Source of the DNA: an uncultured Aquimarina sp.
Lineage (GTDB): Bacteria > Bacteroidota > Bacteroidia > Flavobacteriales > Flavobacteriaceae
Direction: 5' to 3'
NCBI RefSeq assembly: GCF_947495315.1
Contig: NZ_CANLYD010000005.1
Span: forward strand, 1 to 64,000
DNA length: 64,000 nt
A program made the translations under genes and the position numbers. Positions 1-9,848 of this stretch are shown in pieces. How positions within the stretch are numbered: the first letter of the stretch is position 1; every line of letters begins with the position of its first letter. The notes under the pieces were generated by a model that did no database searches, was not told the DNA's origin, and worked only from the letters and a program-made list of their open reading frames with translations.

Positions 1-70
1 CACGTTGATAGGCTATAGGTGTAAAGGCAGTAATGTCATAGCCGAGTAGTACTAATAACCCATAGGCTTA
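1..70 (+). rRNA. 23S ribosomal RNA, 3' end (partial)
   Basis: The first ~70 bases match the conserved 3' tail of bacterial 23S rRNA: a GTTGATAGGC block followed by the ACTAATAACC block and a final AGGCTTA that would pair with the 5' end of the molecule. Only the tail is inside the window. The exact mature 3' end is estimated from the E. coli ending and could be off by several bases. A 5S gene follows about 220 bases later, so this is the distal part of an rRNA operon on the plus strand. Confidence 0.9.
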
Positions 71-79
71 TGCGCACGT

Positions 80-99
80 CCTGCTGAGCAATCAGCAGG
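80..99 (+). other. Hairpin with GCAA tetraloop in the 23S-5S spacer
   Basis: A perfect 8-bp stem (CCTGCTGA / TCAGCAGG) closes a GCAA loop just after the 23S tail. GNRA loops are very stable, and spacer hairpins of this kind often form part of precursor-rRNA processing structures. That role is inferred from position only. Confidence 0.5.
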
Positions 100-290
100 G
101 CGGAGAATTGCTTTGATAGCTTCTTTTTAGTAAAAAACTCTTTTATACTATACACTCTATTCAATTTAAATCAATATGTTAACTTATTATGTAAATGTTT
201 AATGTATAGTGAATACTGTATAATGAAATATTAAATTATTCATTATCCTTTAGTATTCATTAGTAAATATACCTTATTCATTTATAACAG

Positions 291-402
<112 letters not shown>

Positions 403-404
403 GA

Positions 405-437
405 AAACCCTTCATTACTAAATGAAGGGTTTTTTTA
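405..437 (+). terminator. Rho-independent terminator of the rRNA operon
   Basis: Stem AAACCCTTCATT / AATGAAGGGTTT with a short ACTA loop, followed directly by a run of T. It begins within a few bases of the 5S 3' end, as expected for the end of an rRNA operon. Confidence 0.88.
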
Positions 438-680
438 TACCATAAAATTAAATATTGGTTTTTACATAGCTATCTATGTGTTTACGCATATCTAGGATCC
501 TGAATATGTTTAAAAATGAATGTCAACTTAAGTGTTGTCTATAGATATATGTATGAGGGTGTTAGATAATGATTAGTAAGTGTCAATCTATATAAATATA
601 AACCTATGCTCCTTCTGTATAATATTCTTTATTTAAAAGTATATTGACTGAAATATTTTTGAATAGAGTATTGGCAAAAT
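438..680. other. AT-rich intergenic region, no gene seen
   Basis: Between the rRNA terminator and the terminator of the convergent acyl-CoA dehydrogenase gene. I see no convincing reading frame, tRNA or repeat. It simply separates two convergent transcription units. Confidence 0.5.
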
Positions 681-716
681 AAAACCCCCAAAACGTATTA
701 ACGATTTGGGGATTTT
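681..716 (-). terminator. Terminator downstream of the acyl-CoA dehydrogenase gene
   Basis: Inverted repeat AAAACCCCCAAAACG / CGATTTGGGGATTTT with a short AT loop. On the minus strand it follows the dehydrogenase stop codon by about 25 bases and ends in a T-rich run. Confidence 0.75.
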
Positions 717-738
717 AAAATAGAGAATATTTGACTAA

Positions 739-1881
739 TTAATCTCTAAGAATGCTTCTGGAAATTACAATTTTCTGTATTTCACTAGTACCTTCATATA
801 TCTGAGTGATTTTTGCATCTCTCATTAAACGCTCTACATGATATTCTTTTACAAAACCATTACCACCGTGAACCTGCACTGCTTCAATAGTTACATCCAT
901 TGCGGCTTGAGACGCAGCTAATTTGGCCATAGCTCCTGATAGATCATAATTTTCGTGATTATCTTTGTCCATTGCAGCTTTATATACTAACATTCTTGCG
1001 GCTTCAATTTGTACATGCATATCTGCAAGCTTAAATGCAATAGCCTGATGATTCATAATTTCTGTGCCGAATGCTTTACGAACTTTAGAATATTCTTTTG
1101 CTAGTTCATAGGCTCCCTGAGCAATACCTAACGCTTGTGCAGCAATACCGATACGGCCACCAGCTAATGTTTTCATGGCAAACTTAAATCCGAATCCATC
1201 TTCTCCAATTCGATTTTCTTTAGGAACTTTTACGTCATTAAAAATAAGAGAGTGTGTATCACTACCTCTAATTCCTAATTTATCTTCTTTTGGGCCAATC
1301 TCGAAACCTTCCCATCCTTTTTCTACTATAAAAGCATTGATTCCCTTATGTTTCTTTTCTTTATCTGTTTGAGCAATAACTAAATAGTAATCTGAAGTTC
1401 CACCATTAGTGATCCAGTTTTTGGTTCCATTTAGAATATAGTGATCACCTTTGTCTATTGCAGTAGTTCTTTGTGAAGTAGCATCACTTCCGGCTTCAGG
1501 TTCTGATAAGCAAAATGCTCCAATCGACTCTCCTGTTGTTAATTTATTTAGATATTTTTCTTTTTGTTCCGGAGTACCATAGGTGTCAAGTCCCCAACAT
1601 ACCAAAGAATTATTTACAGATACAATTACTGAAGAAGAGGCATCTATTTTAGATAATTCTTCCATTACTAGCACATATGATAAGGTATCCATACCACCAC
1701 CGCCATACTCAGGAGAAGCCATCATTCCTAAAAATCCAAGCTCACCCATTTTTTTGACTTGCTCAGTAGGAAATTCTTGTTTATTATCTCTTTCGATTAC
1801 TCCAGGTAATAACTCTGCTTTTGCAAAATCACGAGCAGCATCGCGTATCATTAATTGTTCTTCGGATAGTTTAAAGTCCAT
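739..1881 (-). CDS. Acyl-CoA dehydrogenase (short/medium-chain type)
   Basis: A 380-residue FAD enzyme of fatty-acid or branched-chain amino-acid catabolism that oxidises acyl-CoA to 2-enoyl-CoA and passes electrons to ETF. The N-terminal helical domain begins DFKLSEEQ. The first family signature CLSEPEAGSDA lies at ~124-134, and the C-terminal signature ends in IYEGTSEIQ, whose Glu (~363) occupies the catalytic-base position of medium-chain enzymes. The length is normal. The start is the ATG at 1881, because the frame's 11 further upstream residues are outside the family's usual N-terminus. It is a monocistronic minus-strand gene with its own terminator. Substrate chain length cannot be read from sequence alone. 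Confidence 0.92.
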   Translation of the reverse strand: MDFKLSEEQLMIRDAARDFAKAELLPGVIERDNKQEFPTEQVKKMGELGFLGMMASPEYGGGGMDTLSYVLVMEELSKIDASSSVIVSVNNSLVCWGLDTYGTPEQKEKYLNKLTTGESIGAFCLSEPEAGSDATSQRTTAIDKGDHYILNGTKNWITNGGTSDYYLVIAQTDKEKKHKGINAFIVEKGWEGFEIGPKEDKLGIRGSDTHSLIFNDVKVPKENRIGEDGFGFKFAMKTLAGGRIGIAAQALGIAQGAYELAKEYSKVRKAFGTEIMNHQAIAFKLADMHVQIEAARMLVYKAAMDKDNHENYDLSGAMAKLAASQAAMDVTIEAVQVHGGNGFVKEYHVERLMRDAKITQIYEGTSEIQKIVISRSILRD

Positions 1882-2325
1882 ATTTGATCCTAATTTACTG
1901 TGCGTGCATAACACGCGAATTCAACTTTTTGATAAAAATAAGTCGAGATAAACTCGATATTTTTATTAATTCTACAAATATAAGTTATAATAATATAGTT
2001 TTTGTGTTTTTTTCATTTTTTGATATACTCTTTTGTGAGACTAATAATATTGGGTTTCTTGAATTTTATTTTACCTAATTTTTGAAGTACATTCTCTACT
2101 TAAAAAACGGAAATAATTTTTGAATTATTATTTTTTTAATTTGAGCTTTCGCCCTATTTAGTTTTTTATATTTGTGAAGTCCTTTATTAGACATTATTTT
2201 CAATTTATTAAAGAACATTTTTTTTATGAGACAACACTAGCTCCGTAATGGAGAGATATTTAATTAGAAATTTAGATAAAGTAGTGTCTTATGACAAAAG
2301 TGTGTGTAAATTGAAGTTTTAAAAA
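1882..2325. other. AT-rich divergent intergenic region
   Basis: 444 bases between two divergent genes. Short plus-strand or antisense frames here are low-complexity and not credible. A TATATTTG box at 2167-2174 resembles the Bacteroidota -7 element, but the nearest upstream TTTG (2140-2143) is 23 bases away, rather longer than the usual 19-21, so it is only a possible promoter for the downstream dehydrogenase. No RNA gene is seen. Confidence 0.4.
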
Positions 2326-3552
2326 ATGAAAGAATTATTAAAGAAATACGAAAATAAAGCCCCGGAAATAGTTTTTAACTGGAAAGATTCTGAAACTGAA
2401 GCAGAAGGCTGGACGGTTATTAATTCATTAAGAGGAGGAGCTGCAGGTGGTGGTACGAGAATGCGTTTAGGGTTGGATATGAATGAAGTCCTTTCGCTAG
2501 CAAAAACAATGGAGGTGAAGTTCACCGTTTCTGGACCAAATATTGGTGGTGCAAAATCAGGCATTAATTTTGACCCTAATGACCCAAGAAAAAAAGGGGT
2601 GTTAGAAAGATGGTATAAAGCGGTTTCACCATTGCTGAAAAGCTATTATGGAACTGGTGGAGATTTAAACGTTGATGAAATTCATGAAGTGATTCCGATA
2701 ACAGAGAACTGCGGAGTTTGGCATCCTCAAGAAGGTGTTTTTAATGGGCATTTTCAACCTACAGAAGCAGATAAGATAAATAGAATAGGACAGTTGCGTC
2801 AGGGAGTGATAAAAGTGTTAGAAAATACTACGTTTTCACCTGACGTATCAAGAAAATATACCGTAGCCGATATGATTACTGGATATGGGGTTGCTGAGGC
2901 GGTAAGACATTATTATGATATCTATGGTGGAACTGTGAAGGGTAAAAAAGCTATAGTTCAAGGATTTGGTAATGTTGGATCTGCTGCTGCCTATTATCTC
3001 TCCGAAATGGGAGCAAAAGTTGTAGGTATTATTGATCATGCTGGTGGATTGATAAATGAAGAAGGGTTTTCCTTTGAAGAAATTAAAGAGCTATATCTGA
3101 ATAAAAAAGGAAATAAGTTATATAGTGAAACCTTAATTCCTTTTGAGGAGCTAAATGACAAGATTTGGTCGCTCCAGACAGAAATATTTACACCTTGTGC
3201 AGCGTCTAGATTAATAACAAAAAATCAGATTACCCAGATGATAAACTCAGGATTAGAGGTTATTTCTTGCGGGGCTAACGTTCCTTTTGCGGATAAGGAA
3301 ATATTTTTCGGTTCTATTATGGAATATACAGACGAACAAGTGAGTTTAATTCCTGATTTTATCTCTAATTGTGGAATGGCTAGAGTATTTGCATATTTCA
3401 TGGAGAGAAGAGTTTTGATGACTGACGAAGCAATTTTTAATGATACGTCACAGACCATTAAAGATGCAGTGCAGAGAATTTTTGATAAGAGTATTTCTAA
3501 AACTAATATAAGTAGAACAGCGTTTGAGTTAGCATTCAAACAGCTGGTATAA
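2326..3552 (+). CDS. Glu/Leu/Phe/Val dehydrogenase family protein
   Basis: A 408-residue amino-acid dehydrogenase that reversibly deaminates an amino acid to the 2-oxo acid with NAD(P). The glycine-rich N-terminal part carries a K65-containing EVKFTV segment and the GGAKSGI motif, whose Lys77 is the catalytic lysine position. A Rossmann nucleotide-binding loop GFGNVG is at ~213-218, and a late SCGANVPF segment belongs to the dinucleotide domain. It is close in length to leucine/valine dehydrogenases and shorter than ~450-residue GDHs, so the substrate is left open. It is 26 bases upstream of nhaB on the same strand, possibly co-transcribed. Confidence 0.85.
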   Translation: MKELLKKYENKAPEIVFNWKDSETEAEGWTVINSLRGGAAGGGTRMRLGLDMNEVLSLAKTMEVKFTVSGPNIGGAKSGINFDPNDPRKKGVLERWYKAVSPLLKSYYGTGGDLNVDEIHEVIPITENCGVWHPQEGVFNGHFQPTEADKINRIGQLRQGVIKVLENTTFSPDVSRKYTVADMITGYGVAEAVRHYYDIYGGTVKGKKAIVQGFGNVGSAAAYYLSEMGAKVVGIIDHAGGLINEEGFSFEEIKELYLNKKGNKLYSETLIPFEELNDKIWSLQTEIFTPCAASRLITKNQITQMINSGLEVISCGANVPFADKEIFFGSIMEYTDEQVSLIPDFISNCGMARVFAYFMERRVLMTDEAIFNDTSQTIKDAVQRIFDKSISKTNISRTAFELAFKQLV

Positions 3553-3578
3553 TTGTAACACAAATAATAGCGTATACT

Positions 3579-5051
3579 ATGTTAAAATATTTCCTTGGCA
3601 ATAGTCCAAAATGGTTTAAAACAATAATGATAGGATTTCTCATTTTTAATGTGTTTTCCTATTTTGTATTAGGTCCAGCAGTTACTGCGTGGTTGTTTAT
3701 CGGAGAGTTTATTTTTACACTTGCAATGGCATTAAAATGCTATCCCCTACAATCAGGTGGCCTATTAGCAATAGAAATTTTAGCATTAAACCTTACTACA
3801 CCTAAAAATGCATATCACGAGGTAGATCAAAACCTAGAAGTGGTTTTATTGTTGGTGTTCATGGTTGCCGGGATCTATTTTATGAAACCTTTGCTGATGT
3901 ATATTTTTAGTAAAGTGTTTACCAAGATTAAATCAAAGATGATATTGTCCATGCTTTTCGTTTTTCTGTCAGCTGTACTTTCTGCTTTTCTGGATGCCTT
4001 AACAGTAACAGCGGTTTTAATTAGTGTAGCTGTTGGTTTCTATGGAGTGTATCATAAGATTCATTCGATGCCAGCTTCAGATTTTGATCAGGACGGATCA
4101 TTAGATCGAAAAGAATTAAGTGGAGAAACATTAGAGCAATTTCGAAGTTTTTTAAGAAGTTTAGTAATGCACGGTGTCGTAGGTACAGCATTGGGAGGAG
4201 TTTGTACCTTAGTTGGTGAGCCTCAAAACTTACTAATTGGAGAACGAATGGGGTGGGACTTTATAGAGTTTTTTATTAAAATGGCTCCGATAACATTACC
4301 TGTTTTAGCAGCAGGATTATTAACAACAGTGGTTTTAGAATTTACAGGTTGGTTTGGTTTTGGAGCAAAATTACCTGAAGTGGCAAGAAGAATAATTGAA
4401 AATTATACCGATCAAGAGGATGCTAATCGATCGGATAAATCTAAATACGGATTAATCGTACAAGCCATATCAGCAATATTACTGATTCTTGGTTTGGCAT
4501 TACACATAGCTCCTGTTGGGTTTATAGGTTTGGCATTAATTATTGTACAAACAGCTTTTATGGGGATTACAGAAGAACATCAATTGGGTAAAGCGTTTGA
4601 AGAGGCTTTGCCGTTTACAGCTTTATTAGTGGTTTTCTTTGTAATAGTAGCTATGATTCATGATCAACATCTTTTTACACCAATCATTGATTGGGCATTA
4701 ACCCTGGATCCAAGCAAACAACCTTCTATGTTTTATGTAGCTAATGGAGTGTTATCTATGATTAGTGATAATGTATTTGTTGCAACAGTATATATAGGAG
4801 AGGTAAAACAGGCATTTGACAATGGGGCAATAACAAGAGAACAGTTTGAGAAATTAGCAATAGCTATAAATACAGGTACAAATTTGCCAAGTGTTGCAAC
4901 ACCTAATGGTCAGGCAGCGTTCTTATTTTTACTAACCTCTTCTTTGGCTCCGTTAATAGGATTGTCATATGGAAGAATGGTGAAAATGGCATTACCATAT
5001 ACTATTGTACTTGGAGGAGTAGGTCTTTTAGGTATAATTTATGTATTATAA
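3579..5051 (+). CDS. nhaB: NhaB-type Na+/H+ antiporter
   Basis: A 490-residue polytopic inner-membrane protein exchanging Na+ for H+ for sodium and pH homeostasis. It follows E. coli NhaB closely from residue 1: segments [41 protein letters not shown] and [20 protein letters not shown] are nearly those of the enterobacterial protein. The length compares with ~513 residues in E. coli. A hydrophilic loop around residues 160-190 contains a DFDQDGSLD stretch resembling an EF-hand-like acidic loop; its role is unknown. Sodium export is in keeping with a marine habitat. Confidence 0.9.
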   Translation: MLKYFLGNSPKWFKTIMIGFLIFNVFSYFVLGPAVTAWLFIGEFIFTLAMALKCYPLQSGGLLAIEILALNLTTPKNAYHEVDQNLEVVLLLVFMVAGIYFMKPLLMYIFSKVFTKIKSKMILSMLFVFLSAVLSAFLDALTVTAVLISVAVGFYGVYHKIHSMPASDFDQDGSLDRKELSGETLEQFRSFLRSLVMHGVVGTALGGVCTLVGEPQNLLIGERMGWDFIEFFIKMAPITLPVLAAGLLTTVVLEFTGWFGFGAKLPEVARRIIENYTDQEDANRSDKSKYGLIVQAISAILLILGLALHIAPVGFIGLALIIVQTAFMGITEEHQLGKAFEEALPFTALLVVFFVIVAMIHDQHLFTPIIDWALTLDPSKQPSMFYVANGVLSMISDNVFVATVYIGEVKQAFDNGAITREQFEKLAIAINTGTNLPSVATPNGQAAFLFLLTSSLAPLIGLSYGRMVKMALPYTIVLGGVGLLGIIYVL

Positions 5052-5122
5052 CAACAATTAAGAATATACTTAACCTATAGAAATAACGTTAGTATACTAA
5101 CACTAAATTAACAAGAACATAT

Positions 5123-5824
5123 ATGACCCATTTATTAATGCTTGGTATGTTGGCCCAAAATACCAAAGAAATTGATCCAGAAGCAGAAGAGAAAACATTA
5201 TCAATTATCGACTTATTGCTCAGTGGTGGGGCCGCTGGGGTAACTATTATAGCAATCCTTTTTGTATTGTTATTTGTTGCGGTTTATATTTATTTCGAAA
5301 GAGTTTTTGCGATAAAAGCGGCATCCAAAATAGATAAAAGTTTTATGGATCAAATTAGAGATAATGTAGCAAGTGGTAAAATTGAAGCGGCTAAAATCTT
5401 ATGTGCGCAAACTAATAATCCTGTTTCTAGATTGACTGAAAAAGGAATTTCCAGAATAGGTAATCCTTTGGAGGATATTAATAAAGCTATAGAAAACGCA
5501 GGTCGATTAGAAGTGTATAAACTAGAAAAAAATGTAAGCATCCTTGCTACTGTAGCAGGTGCAGCACCAATGATTGGTTTTTTAGGTACTGTAATTGGTA
5601 TGATTTTAGCATTCCATAATCTGGCATCAAGTTCAGGAAGTGCAGATATGGGAACTTTGGCAGAAGGTATTTATACAGCAATGACTACTACAGTTGCAGG
5701 ACTTGTTGTAGGTATTATAGCGTATATTGGATATAATCATTTGGTTGTTAGAACGGATAAAGTAATACATCAAATGGAAGCTACGGCAGTAGATTTCCTT
5801 GACTTGTTAAACGAACCTGCTTAA
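5123..5824 (+). CDS. exbB: MotA/TolQ/ExbB proton-channel family protein
   Basis: A 233-residue inner-membrane subunit that uses the proton motive force to energise a TonB-type protein. It has three membrane segments: ~39-58, and a pair near 145-170 and 180-205. The second segment carries the family's AGAAPMIGFLGTVIGMI motif, and the third begins TAMTTTVAGLVVGI. It heads an operon: the exbD-like gene starts one base after its stop and the tonB-like gene follows directly. This organisation indicates energising of outer-membrane TonB-dependent transporters, though TolQ-like use cannot be excluded. Confidence 0.9.
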   Translation: MTHLLMLGMLAQNTKEIDPEAEEKTLSIIDLLLSGGAAGVTIIAILFVLLFVAVYIYFERVFAIKAASKIDKSFMDQIRDNVASGKIEAAKILCAQTNNPVSRLTEKGISRIGNPLEDINKAIENAGRLEVYKLEKNVSILATVAGAAPMIGFLGTVIGMILAFHNLASSSGSADMGTLAEGIYTAMTTTVAGLVVGIIAYIGYNHLVVRTDKVIHQMEATAVDFLDLLNEPA

Positions 5825-5825
5825 T

Positions 5826-6218
5826 ATGAATTTAAGAGGAAGAAATAAAGTAAGTCCAGAATTTAGTATGTCTTCTATGACAGACATCGTATTTCTGTTG
5901 TTGGTGTTTTTTTTATTAACATCACCAACGATAACTCCAGAAGCATTAGACTTGATCTTGCCTAAAGCAAAGGGAAAAAGCTCTAACGTACAGAACATAT
6001 CTGTGAGTATTACCAATAAGTTACAATATTATGTGGATAATGAGCGGATAAGTCAAAGTAGATTAGAATCTACCTTGAAATCTAAATTGTCAGGTCAAAA
6101 TGAACCTACAATTATACTTAGAGCAGAAGAAGGAGTGCCGATAGAGAAAGCTGTTGGTGTTATGGATATAGCTAATAGAAATAGATTTAAAGTAATCCTG
6201 GCGGTAAAACCGGAATAA
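5826..6218 (+). CDS. exbD: ExbD/TolR family biopolymer transport protein
   Basis: A 130-residue partner of the ExbB protein. A short basic cytoplasmic N-terminus leads into one membrane helix (~20-34), whose first residue, Asp20 in SMTDIVFLLL, is at the conserved proton-relay position. A periplasmic domain with the IEKAVGVMDIA segment of the family follows. It starts one base after exbB and its stop abuts the tonB-like gene, so translation of the three is probably coupled. The length is normal. Confidence 0.9.
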   Translation: MNLRGRNKVSPEFSMSSMTDIVFLLLVFFLLTSPTITPEALDLILPKAKGKSSNVQNISVSITNKLQYYVDNERISQSRLESTLKSKLSGQNEPTIILRAEEGVPIEKAVGVMDIANRNRFKVILAVKPE

Positions 6219-6221
6219 TTG

Positions 6222-7121
6222 ATGCTGAATTTAGATACTAAACATAAAAAGAAATCTTTTATAATCACGACAATATTGCACGTGGCTATTATTTTTCTAT
6301 TGTTTTATTTGGGGTTAGGTGCTTTGGATCCTACTCCAGAAGGAGGTATTGCGGTTAATTTTGGAACCACACTTACAGGATCGGGAGATGTACAGCCTAA
6401 AGAAGCGATTAAATCATCACCAAAACAAACTACTCCAGAACCAACTCCGGTTACACCGGAACCAGAGCCAGAAACTCCAGAGATTACCGAAGAGGTGGTT
6501 ACACAAGATGTGGAAGATGCTCCGGTGGTAGAAGAAAAACCGAAAAAAGAACCTAAAAAAAAGGTTGAGAAACCAAAAGAAAAGCCAAAAGATAAACCAG
6601 TAGAGCAAAAGCCGGTTGAGAAGCCTATAGAAAAACCTGTAGAGAAAGTAGTAGAAAAGAAACCAGACCCTAAACCTGATAAATCAACTTTAGATATACT
6701 AGATAGTTTCTCTAATGGCCCCAAAAGCGATGGAAAAGCAAAAGGAGGAGAAGGAGATGACGGTAAACCAGGTGATAAAGGAAATCCAAACGGAAACCCT
6801 TATGCGACTAGTTACTATGGACAACCTGGTCCTGGAGGAACCGGTGGAGTTGGTTATGGTCTTAATGGAAGAGGTCGTCCTACCAATTCTAAGGTCGTAC
6901 AGGAATGTAATGAAGCAGGTCGAGTCGTTGTTAAAATTGTAGTGAACAGAGAGGGTAAAGTTATTCAGGCAACTCCAGGTGTTAAAGGAACTACTAATAG
7001 TGCAAGATGTCTTCTAGACCCCGCAAAAAAGACGGCGCTTACCTTCAGATGGAAAGCCGATCAGAAAGCTCCTGCTAAACAAATCGGATTTGTAGAAGTA
7101 ACTTTCGGCTTAGGGGAATAA
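6222..7121 (+). CDS. TonB-like energy transducer with Pro/Glu/Lys-rich linker
   Basis: A 299-residue protein that carries energy from the ExbB-ExbD complex across the periplasm. It has a single N-terminal membrane anchor (~12-31), then a long low-complexity linker (~65-155) of Pro, Glu, Lys and Val, a Gly-rich spacer (~165-215), and a small C-terminal domain ending VGFVEVTF-like strands. I take the ATG at 6222; the frame also has a TTG one codon earlier, immediately after the exbD stop. The two Cys of the C-terminal domain (VQECNEAGR and SARCLLDP) may form a disulfide. It is the last gene of the operon. Confidence 0.82.
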   Translation: MLNLDTKHKKKSFIITTILHVAIIFLLFYLGLGALDPTPEGGIAVNFGTTLTGSGDVQPKEAIKSSPKQTTPEPTPVTPEPEPETPEITEEVVTQDVEDAPVVEEKPKKEPKKKVEKPKEKPKDKPVEQKPVEKPIEKPVEKVVEKKPDPKPDKSTLDILDSFSNGPKSDGKAKGGEGDDGKPGDKGNPNGNPYATSYYGQPGPGGTGGVGYGLNGRGRPTNSKVVQECNEAGRVVVKIVVNREGKVIQATPGVKGTTNSARCLLDPAKKTALTFRWKADQKAPAKQIGFVEVTFGLGE

Positions 7122-7270
7122 TCACAAATAATCAAGGCAATAATTGTACTTTTTAAGATTTTTTACCGGATAAGAATTAGTACCTTTAATCGATTTTAAA
7201 CACTAGAAAAGTAACTCCGTATATTTTTAAGATTCAGTTGTATTTTTTTAAGTTAAATAAATAGACAGTT

Positions 7271-8488
7271 ATCGACTATCAAGGAACTTTAGATTGGATG
7301 TTTGCACAGTTACCAATGTATCAGCGTCAAGGTGCAAGTGCCTATAAAATTGATTTAACAAATACGGTTAAACTCGCCTCATATCTTGATAATCCTGAGT
7401 CCAGATTTAAAAGTATTCATGTTGCAGGAACTAATGGTAAAGGATCTACTAGCCATATGCTTGCATCAATTTTACAAGAATCAGGATATAAAGTTGGTTT
7501 GTATACGTCTCCTCATCTTAAAGATTTTAGAGAACGAATCCGTATTAACGGAGAGGTGATTAGTCAAGCGTATGTGGTTAATTTTATTGCTTCTCATAAA
7601 CAATATTTTGAAGCAAATCAGCTTTCTTTTTTTGAGATGACTGTAGGGTTAGCATTTCAATATTTCGCTGACTCACAAGCGGATATAGTGTTAGTCGAAG
7701 TAGGCTTGGGTGGAAGATTAGATTCTACCAATGTTATAACACCAGAAATATCTATTATCACCAATATTGGATTAGATCATACGCAGTTTTTAGGAAATAC
7801 ATTGTCAGAAATAGCATCGGAAAAAGCTGGAATTATCAAAAAGAATGTTCCAGTAGTAGTTGGGCGAACTACAATTGAAACGAAGAAAGTTTTCATTAAT
7901 AAAGCGTTGTCGCTTCAAAGTGATATTTTCTTTACATCGGATTATCGGGGGGATATATTTGATACTGATCTAAAGGGAGATTATCAAAAGGAGAATGTAA
8001 AAACGACATTGCAGACGATTTCTATTTTACAAGAACAAGGATGGAATATTAGCAAGGAGAATATTAAAAAAGGTCTTAGCAACGTGGCGAATAATACAGG
8101 TTTACTAGGGAGATGGCAAATCTTACAAGAGAACCCTAAAGTGATATGTGATACAGCTCATAATGAAGATGGTTTACGATTGGTTATGGATCAATTGTCA
8201 AATGAAAAATATGATAAGCTACATATTGTTTTAGGAGTTGTTAATGATAAAGATTTGAAAAATATATTACCTTTATTTCCAGATAATGCGACATACTACT
8301 TTGCAAAACCCGAAATAACAAGAGGGTTAGACGAGGAGATAATAAAAAAAGAAGCATTAAAATTTAATTTAAAAGGAGAAAGCTATACTTCGGTAAAATC
8401 AGCTTACAACGCTGCTTTACAGATGGCTAGCAAGGATGATTTAGTATATGCAGGGGGTAGCACATTTGTAGTGGCAGAAATAATTTAA
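7271..8488 (+). CDS. folC: Folylpolyglutamate synthase / dihydrofolate synthase
   Basis: A Mur-ligase-family enzyme adding glutamate to folates in the cytoplasm. The ATP-binding loop GTNGKGST lies 44-51 residues after the first ATG (7298); HVAGTNGKGS, FEMTVGLAF and DTAHNEDGL are family segments. Homologues normally begin with a methionine followed by about nine residues before the WMFxQLPMYQ motif. Here the frame upstream of ATG 7298 reads IDYQGTLDW, which fits those residues, but there is no ATG, GTG or TTG before the in-frame TAG at 7262. The start may therefore be the ATC at 7271. The conservative alternative is ATG 7298, giving 396 residues. Confidence 0.85.
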   Translation: MDYQGTLDWMFAQLPMYQRQGASAYKIDLTNTVKLASYLDNPESRFKSIHVAGTNGKGSTSHMLASILQESGYKVGLYTSPHLKDFRERIRINGEVISQAYVVNFIASHKQYFEANQLSFFEMTVGLAFQYFADSQADIVLVEVGLGGRLDSTNVITPEISIITNIGLDHTQFLGNTLSEIASEKAGIIKKNVPVVVGRTTIETKKVFINKALSLQSDIFFTSDYRGDIFDTDLKGDYQKENVKTTLQTISILQEQGWNISKENIKKGLSNVANNTGLLGRWQILQENPKVICDTAHNEDGLRLVMDQLSNEKYDKLHIVLGVVNDKDLKNILPLFPDNATYYFAKPEITRGLDEEIIKKEALKFNLKGESYTSVKSAYNAALQMASKDDLVYAGGSTFVVAEII

Positions 8489-8505
8489 TTTTTCTTTAAA
8501 AATCT

Positions 8506-8536
8506 TTTGGTAGACTGTAAAACTGTCTTATATTTG
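8506..8536 (+). promoter_or_regulatory. Bacteroidota-type promoter of tRNA-Val
   Basis: TTTG at 8506-8509, exactly 19 bases, then TATATTTG at 8529-8536. This matches the -33 TTTG / -7 TAnnTTTG consensus of the primary sigma factor in this phylum. Transcription would begin about 8543, some 30 bases before the tRNA. Confidence 0.75.
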
Positions 8537-8574
8537 CATCCGCAATCAGGAATAAGGGTTGCACAAAACATAGA

Positions 8575-8649
8575 GGGCAATTAGCTCAGTTGGTTCAGAG
8601 CACCTCGTTTACACCGAGGGGGTCGGGGGTTCGAATCCCTCATTGCCCA
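8575..8649 (+). tRNA. tRNA-Val (anticodon TAC)
   Basis: 75 bases folding as a complete cloverleaf. The acceptor stem is GGGCAAT / ATTGCCC with discriminator A. The D-arm contains AGCTCAGTTGGTTCAGAGC, the anticodon stem is CCTCG / CGAGG around loop TTTACAC (anticodon TAC), and the T-arm has GGTTCGAATCCC. CCA is not encoded. A promoter lies upstream and a terminator downstream, so it is a single-gene transcript. An apparent minus-strand reading frame through it is spurious. Confidence 0.97.
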
Positions 8650-8660
8650 CTTAAATTTAA

Positions 8661-8693
8661 AAAACCATTCATTTATTTGAATGGTTTTTTTGT
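8661..8693 (+). terminator. Terminator of tRNA-Val
   Basis: Stem AAACCATTCA / TGAATGGTTT with a short AT loop and a following T-run, starting about 12 bases after the tRNA 3' end. Confidence 0.85.
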
Positions 8694-8875
8694 ATTTGCA
8701 TGTTAGTGATTTAATAAGTTGGTTAATAAAGTGAACAATTTTCAGAAAGAATACGATTGGCATTTCTGAAAAAAAATGAAAAGTAAAAAGAAATAAAAAC
8801 TTGTAAGGTTATAGTGTGAACTTTAGTTAAGAACAATTATTTTTGAATGTTGATAAATAAATTACTTTAGATAAA

Positions 8876-9709
8876 ATGGACAAACTAGGACTTACAAAAG
8901 AAAATTGGGATCAATTCGTGACTTGGGTTTGGGACTTTTTGCCAGGATTAATTTCAGCTATAATCATATTTTTTGTAGGAATATGGATTATCAATGTTTT
9001 TAGCAGAGGACTTCGTAGATTCTTTCAAAAGAAGGACTATGATGAAACATTAGAGAAATTTCTATACGATCTAATAAGTATCGGTCTTAAGATTTTACTT
9101 ATTGTATTAGTTGTTACTCAATTAGGAGTTCAAACTTCTTCTCTAGTAGCGATATTAGGTGCGGCAGGATTAGCGATAGGATTGGCGCTGCAGGGGTCTC
9201 TTTCTAACTTTGCCGGTGGTGTTTTGATTTTATTCTTTAAGCCTTTTAAGATTGGTGATTTTATAGAGGCTCAAGGTGTTTCTGGTACAGTAAAAGAAAT
9301 TTCCATATTCACTACTAAGTTAAATACTTTTGGAAATCAGTTGGCTGTGATTCCGAATGGAAAAATATCTAATGGAAATATTATTAATTACTCTTCAGAA
9401 GATCAAAGAAGAGGTAAAATTGAGATTGGAATTTCTTATGATAGTAATATTAAAGAAGCCAAAGAGATTATACTTGATTTAATTAACGGTCAGGAGAAGG
9501 TTGTTAAAGATCCAGCTCCAGAAATATATGTTTCGGAACTAGGGGATAGTGCAGTAACGCTATCATTACGTTTTTGGGCTCTTAATGAAGATTTCTGGGC
9601 GGTTCATTTTTATACAATAGAAGAAGCGAAAAAACGCCTCGAATCCAATGGTGTTTCGATACCTTTTCCACAAAGCGATGTGCATGTTTATACTAAAGAA
9701 TCAAAATGA
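8876..9709 (+). CDS. mscS: Small-conductance mechanosensitive channel (MscS family)
   Basis: A 277-residue inner-membrane channel that opens on membrane tension to release solutes during hypo-osmotic shock. It has three membrane helices at ~22-42, 65-83 and 88-118. The third is the Gly/Ala-packed pore helix (ILGAAGLAIGLALQGSLSN), followed by the FFKPFKIGDFI beta-domain entrance and NTFGNQLAVIPNGK in the vestibule domain. The size matches E. coli MscS (286). It stands alone between the tRNA and the DUF2652 gene. Confidence 0.92.
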   Translation: MDKLGLTKENWDQFVTWVWDFLPGLISAIIIFFVGIWIINVFSRGLRRFFQKKDYDETLEKFLYDLISIGLKILLIVLVVTQLGVQTSSLVAILGAAGLAIGLALQGSLSNFAGGVLILFFKPFKIGDFIEAQGVSGTVKEISIFTTKLNTFGNQLAVIPNGKISNGNIINYSSEDQRRGKIEIGISYDSNIKEAKEIILDLINGQEKVVKDPAPEIYVSELGDSAVTLSLRFWALNEDFWAVHFYTIEEAKKRLESNGVSIPFPQSDVHVYTKESK

Positions 9710-9848
9710 TAAATAGTATGAATTTTTGGTTTTAGGTAAAATAAAGCCTTTTTGTTAACGCTTTAATTCCTAAATATTACATAAAAGCATCTAGTGTTTG
9801 ATAGAAATCATTAGATTTATTCTATATCACTGTTAATACTTTTGCGTA

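Noticed and set aside
1583..1951. Plus-strand frame of 122 codons
   Set aside because: It lies wholly opposite the acyl-CoA dehydrogenase start and has no start context or family resemblance.
6305..6724. Long minus-strand reading frame rich in Gly, Ser and Phe
   Set aside because: It is the complement of the Pro/Glu/Lys-rich linker of the TonB-like protein; low complexity explains the absence of stops.
8581..8763. Minus-strand frame ending in PPRCKRGALNQLS
   Set aside because: It is the antisense of tRNA-Val, a well-known false ORF.
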